This document shows, one piece after another, positions 61,996 to 64,000 of a stretch of 64,000 nucleotides of DNA. The position numbers and the translations under genes are program-made. Origin of the DNA: Actinomyces marmotae. Its GTDB lineage: Bacteria; Actinomycetota; Actinomycetes; Actinomycetales; Actinomycetaceae. Numbering within the stretch: position 1 is the first letter of the stretch; every line of letters begins with the position of its first letter. A model generated the notes under the pieces. It saw nothing but the letters and a program-made list of their open reading frames with translations. It searched no databases and was not told where the DNA came from. The stretch lies in assembly GCF_013177295.1 (NCBI RefSeq), contig NZ_CP053642.1:1426001-1490000 (forward strand). Direction: 5' to 3'.

Positions 61996-62025
61996 AGGCT
62001 ACCAGAACGCGCGCGTCCATCCCAA
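61996..62025 (-). promoter_or_regulatory. Candidate infC operon promoter
   Basis: Minus strand: TTGGGA, 18-base spacer, TAGCCT. The TAGCCT box recurs in other promoters of this window. Confidence 0.45.
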
Positions 62026-62202
62026 GCCGGGAGCGGCGCGATTCCAGGAGACCCACGTGTTCCTGCTCACGCAGCCCATTCCTCTGCTCTCATGTCCCAG
62101 GCCGCCACGACGGCGGCCGAGAATGCCCGCGGCGCCACTCCGATGGGGACGGCGGGCGCCCTGATGACGGACCAGGGGCATCGGCCGGCCGCCGATGGGG
62201 CG

Positions 62203-62982
62203 TCAGGCGGGGATGGGGCAGAGTTCGATGGTGTCGATGAGCTCGCCCCAGGCGGGATTGACCATGACGCGCTGACAGCCGTCGAGCGCGGCGGCGACGG
62301 CGGGCATGCCCTGGCCGGCGTCCACGCGGATGAAGACCCGCAGCTCGGAGGCCTCTCCGGGAGCGAACGCGACGCCGGTGACGCCGTCGACCGCCTCCAG
62401 CTGAGCGCGGACCTCGGACTGGATGGGGTCGGAAGCCCAGGAGGGGATCCAATCCTCTCCCCCGGCGAGCGCGACGACGGCGGGCCGGGGCAGGCGCAGG
62501 TCGAGGGTCCCAGGGTCGAGGACCCAGAGCTGATCGGTGTGCTCGCAGGCGACCGCCGCGGCACGATGAGGATCGACGGGGACAGGGCGCACGTCATCGC
62601 GCCAGGCGCTCATGGCGGCCGCGGAGGTGAAGACAGGCAGGGCGATGTGGCCGTCGGGCAGGGTGACGGCCAGGGTGGCGGCGTCGCGGCTGGCGTCGTT
62701 GGTGTGGACGGCATGGGGGGCGGTGGCGCCGGTGGGGGCGGTGAGCGCGTGAGCGGCGACGGGGACGATGACGCGCGTGGCGGTCAGGGCGGCGACGACG
62801 CCGCGCATGTACTCGTGGCGCGGCAGACCGGTGGCCGTGATGGCGGCGGTCACCTCGGGGATCGGCGAGCCGTCGTCATTCGCGAAGGGCGTGGGGGCGG
62901 CCAGGAGCCGCTCCATCTTCGCGCGCGCAGCGAGCGCCGCGTCGAGCTGCGGATCGACTGCGGCGGCGCCGTCAGCATTCAT
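62203..62982 (-). CDS. SseB-family protein
   Basis: 259 residues from ATG 62982, which has GGAGG about ten bases upstream; GTG 63018 and ATG 62991 are other options. The SseB N-terminal domain is recognised by LPVFTSAAAMSAWRDDVRPVPV and the following AVACEHTDQLWVLDPG. A second half (VRAQLEAVDGVTGVAFAPGEASELRVFIRVDA) resembles the SseB C-terminal domain. Members adjacent to infC are common in actinobacteria; the molecular function is not known (E. coli SseB was linked to serine sensitivity). The 22-bp repeat array begins 50 bases upstream, in its promoter region. Confidence 0.8.
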   Translation of the reverse strand: MNADGAAAVDPQLDAALAARAKMERLLAAPTPFANDDGSPIPEVTAAITATGLPRHEYMRGVVAALTATRVIVPVAAHALTAPTGATAPHAVHTNDASRDAATLAVTLPDGHIALPVFTSAAAMSAWRDDVRPVPVDPHRAAAVACEHTDQLWVLDPGTLDLRLPRPAVVALAGGEDWIPSWASDPIQSEVRAQLEAVDGVTGVAFAPGEASELRVFIRVDAGQGMPAVAAALDGCQRVMVNPAWGELIDTIELCPIPA

Positions 62983-63033
62983 GCCGGTCATTCCTCCCAC
63001 GCCATTGAGATCCTTCACGCCCCATCCTAATCG

Positions 63034-63109
63034 CGAGACCGGTCGTTGTTAGGAACGAGACCGGTCGTTGTTAGGAGCGAGACCGGTCGTTGTTAGAGGC
63101 GAGACCGGT
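63034..63109 (-). repeat. 22-bp tandem repeat array C (4 copies)
   Basis: CGAGACCGGT occurs at 63034, 63056, 63078 and 63100, exactly 22 bases apart; read on the minus strand the core is ACCGGTCTCG as in the other arrays. Between cores TCGTTGTTAGGA is nearly identical in the first three units. It lies directly upstream of the SseB-family gene. Confidence 0.95.
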
Positions 63110-63536
63110 TGGTTGTCCACAGGTCGGTGCTGGTGGGGCAGGGTGGGCGGGGTCCTAGGGTTGGGGCCCGACGGCGATGCCGCCGTCGTCTGGGGCCGAC
63201 CTGGGGCCTCGCGCTTGCCCTGGTCCACGACCGCATCGACTCCTCGCTTGGAAGGCCCCAGAACCCATGACCCCCGCGCCCCGCCCCTCGCCAACCCACG
63301 CCGCTGGTCCCACTGCGCCCCAACAACGCGGCGCCACCCCTCACCCACCCGGCCGGCGGTGCCAGTGCCTCCAAGCGCTGACAACGCGCTGGGCGCGCCC
63401 GCCGCCCTATCCCTCCTGGCCTGCTGCGCCCTGGCCCCAGGACTACTGATCCTAACGGCCTGCACCAAGGACCCCACCCCGGCGCCGACCACTCCGACGA
63501 CGCCGAGCAACACCACAACCAGTTACCCACTCCCGA
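63110..63536. other. Low-information intergenic DNA between two repeat arrays
   Basis: No supported gene apart from the doubtful lipoprotein-like frame listed separately. Both strands have open frames because of high GC, but none shows a recognised domain or good ribosome site. Confidence 0.5.
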
Positions 63537-63553
63537 ACCGGTCTCGCTCCTGA
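63359..63553 (+). CDS. Doubtful truncated lipoprotein-like frame
   Basis: 64 codons from a GTG: a hydrophobic stretch (ALSLLACCALAPGLLIL), a perfect-looking lipobox LTAC, then KDPTPAPTTPTTPSNTTTS as in lipoprotein linkers, and then a stop inside repeat array D. The n-region lacks basic residues and no ribosome site is visible. It may be the remnant of a lipoprotein gene cut by the repeat array, or chance. Confidence 0.2.
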   Translation: MPVPPSADNALGAPAALSLLACCALAPGLLILTACTKDPTPAPTTPTTPSNTTTSYPLPNRSRS

Positions 63554-63568
63554 TATCGACCGGTCTCG
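63537..63568 (+). repeat. 22-bp tandem repeat array D (2 copies)
   Basis: ACCGGTCTCG at 63537 and 63559, pitch 22, joined by CTCCTGATATCG; array B has ATCCTGATAACG in the same place, so D and B are closest relatives. It lies between the lipoprotein-like frame and the rarA remnant. Confidence 0.9.
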
Positions 63569-63694
63569 ATGGGAGTATCCGCATCGCGAGGGCGATCCGC
63601 AGGGAACCGGGGTCGGTCCTCCCCCATGCTCGCTGGCGAAGCGGACGATCACCTCAGGGACTGAAAAGCGGGTCCTCACTTCTCAGCGGCATCC

Positions 63695-64000
63695 TTACTC
63701 AGCCAGTGGAGAGCGGTGTCGGGATAGCTGCCGCGCATCGACTTGCGCAACTGGAGGCAGCGCCCCGTTGAACTCGAAGCTCGGAATCTTGGTGGTCGCT
63801 CCGACGAGCACCATTGCCCCATCCTCGGCATAGGGCAGGAACGAGTCCTCCTGCGCCCGGTTGAAGCGACGGATCTCATCGACGAGGAGCAGCACTCCCT
63901 GGCCGACGTCGTCGGCGGGCGCCATGAGGCACGGCCCACGGCCGCAGTCCAACGCCTTCGACACGCCTACCGCGCCGATGGCGCGGCACGCCCCGCACCC
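63695..64000 (-). pseudogene. rarA (mgsA) fragment, decayed, runs off window
   Basis: The frame is open from the window end to a stop at 63695. LLLVDEIRRFNRAQEDSFLP and EDGAMVLVGATTKIPSFEFN correspond to the Walker B / sensor 1 part of the RarA AAA+ ATPase (usual DEIHRFNKAQQD and GATTENPSFE), with His and Glu-Asn replaced. After GALPP the similarity stops and the frame ends about 20 codons later, so the C-terminal two thirds of the protein are missing. Bases beyond 64000 may hold more of it. Called a pseudogene because of truncation and altered core residues. Confidence 0.65.

Larger units (their letters stand above)
61768..62202 (-). promoter_or_regulatory. infC leader region with hairpins
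   Basis: About 435 bases between the SseB-family gene and infC, with no gene. The leader after the candidate promoter is about 220 nt, long for an mRNA leader, and contains a perfect GCCGGGG/CCCCGGC hairpin (61964-61982), further G/C stems, and the terminator-like hairpin next to infC. It is a candidate for autogenous control by L20 or IF-3. Confidence 0.55.

Noticed and set aside
60568..63030. 820-residue open frame on the plus strand
   Set aside because: Antisense to rpmI, infC and the SseB-family gene; the Gly/Leu/Arg repeats mirror the IF-3 Ala/Pro/Lys tail.

Overview
This 64 kb window comes from the chromosome of a high-GC actinobacterium. It is most likely a member of the Actinomycetaceae (Actinomyces/Schaalia-like); the family is inferred from gene order and codon bias, not proven. 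Coding is dense, operons overlap through ATGA/TTGA/GTGA junctions, and several genes start 6-7 bases after a TAnnnT -10 box, which indicates leaderless mRNAs. The gene order infC-rpmI-rplT-tsnR / pheST / argCJBD-R-G-H / mpg / tyrS / TPR-HAD-tlyA-nadK-recN-steA-steB is the classic actinobacterial backbone known from Mycobacterium (Rv1641-Rv1698), here read mostly on the minus strand.

Layout. 1-9 kb: end of an aldo/keto reductase, pyrD, a membrane-anchored zinc peptidase, a phospholipid trio (PlsC-like, CdsA-like, CDP-alcohol transferase-like with two missing metal-ligand Asp), and a MerR regulator with an ABC-2 exporter. 9-16 kb: a complete SUF iron-sulfur operon, sufR-B-D-C-S-U-T. 16-30 kb: Nudix and inositol-phosphatase genes, then an envelope block (GT4 glycosyltransferase, MurJ, MraY-like, SteB, SteA) and the recN/nadK/tlyA/HAD/TPR operon. 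30-37.4 kb: one rRNA operon on the minus strand (16S-23S-5S, no spacer tRNA) with tandem promoters, followed by about 1 kb of repeat-rich non-coding DNA carrying several terminators. 37-50 kb: tyrS, a VapBC-type toxin-antitoxin pair, a decayed methyltransferase, mpg, and an arginine cluster that lacks argF and has an O-antigen-ligase-like gene between argG and argH. 50-64 kb: a flavodoxin, pheST, an alpha/beta hydrolase, a gluABCD-type amino-acid importer, tsnR, rplT-rpmI-infC (infC starting at AUC behind an attenuator), an SseB-family gene and a decayed rarA fragment running off the end.

The most unusual signal outside the genes is a family of tandem 22-bp repeats with core ACCGGTCTCG, found at four separate intergenic places (about 9.2, 16.9, 63.05 and 63.55 kb), always at an exact 22-bp pitch, i.e. 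two helical turns. A second, unrelated element is a 19-bp-pitch direct/inverted repeat array (GATACCGTCTC core) downstream of the rRNA operon, next to an 88-nt terminator-bearing module present twice. No prophage, insertion sequence, CRISPR array or tRNA gene was recognised.
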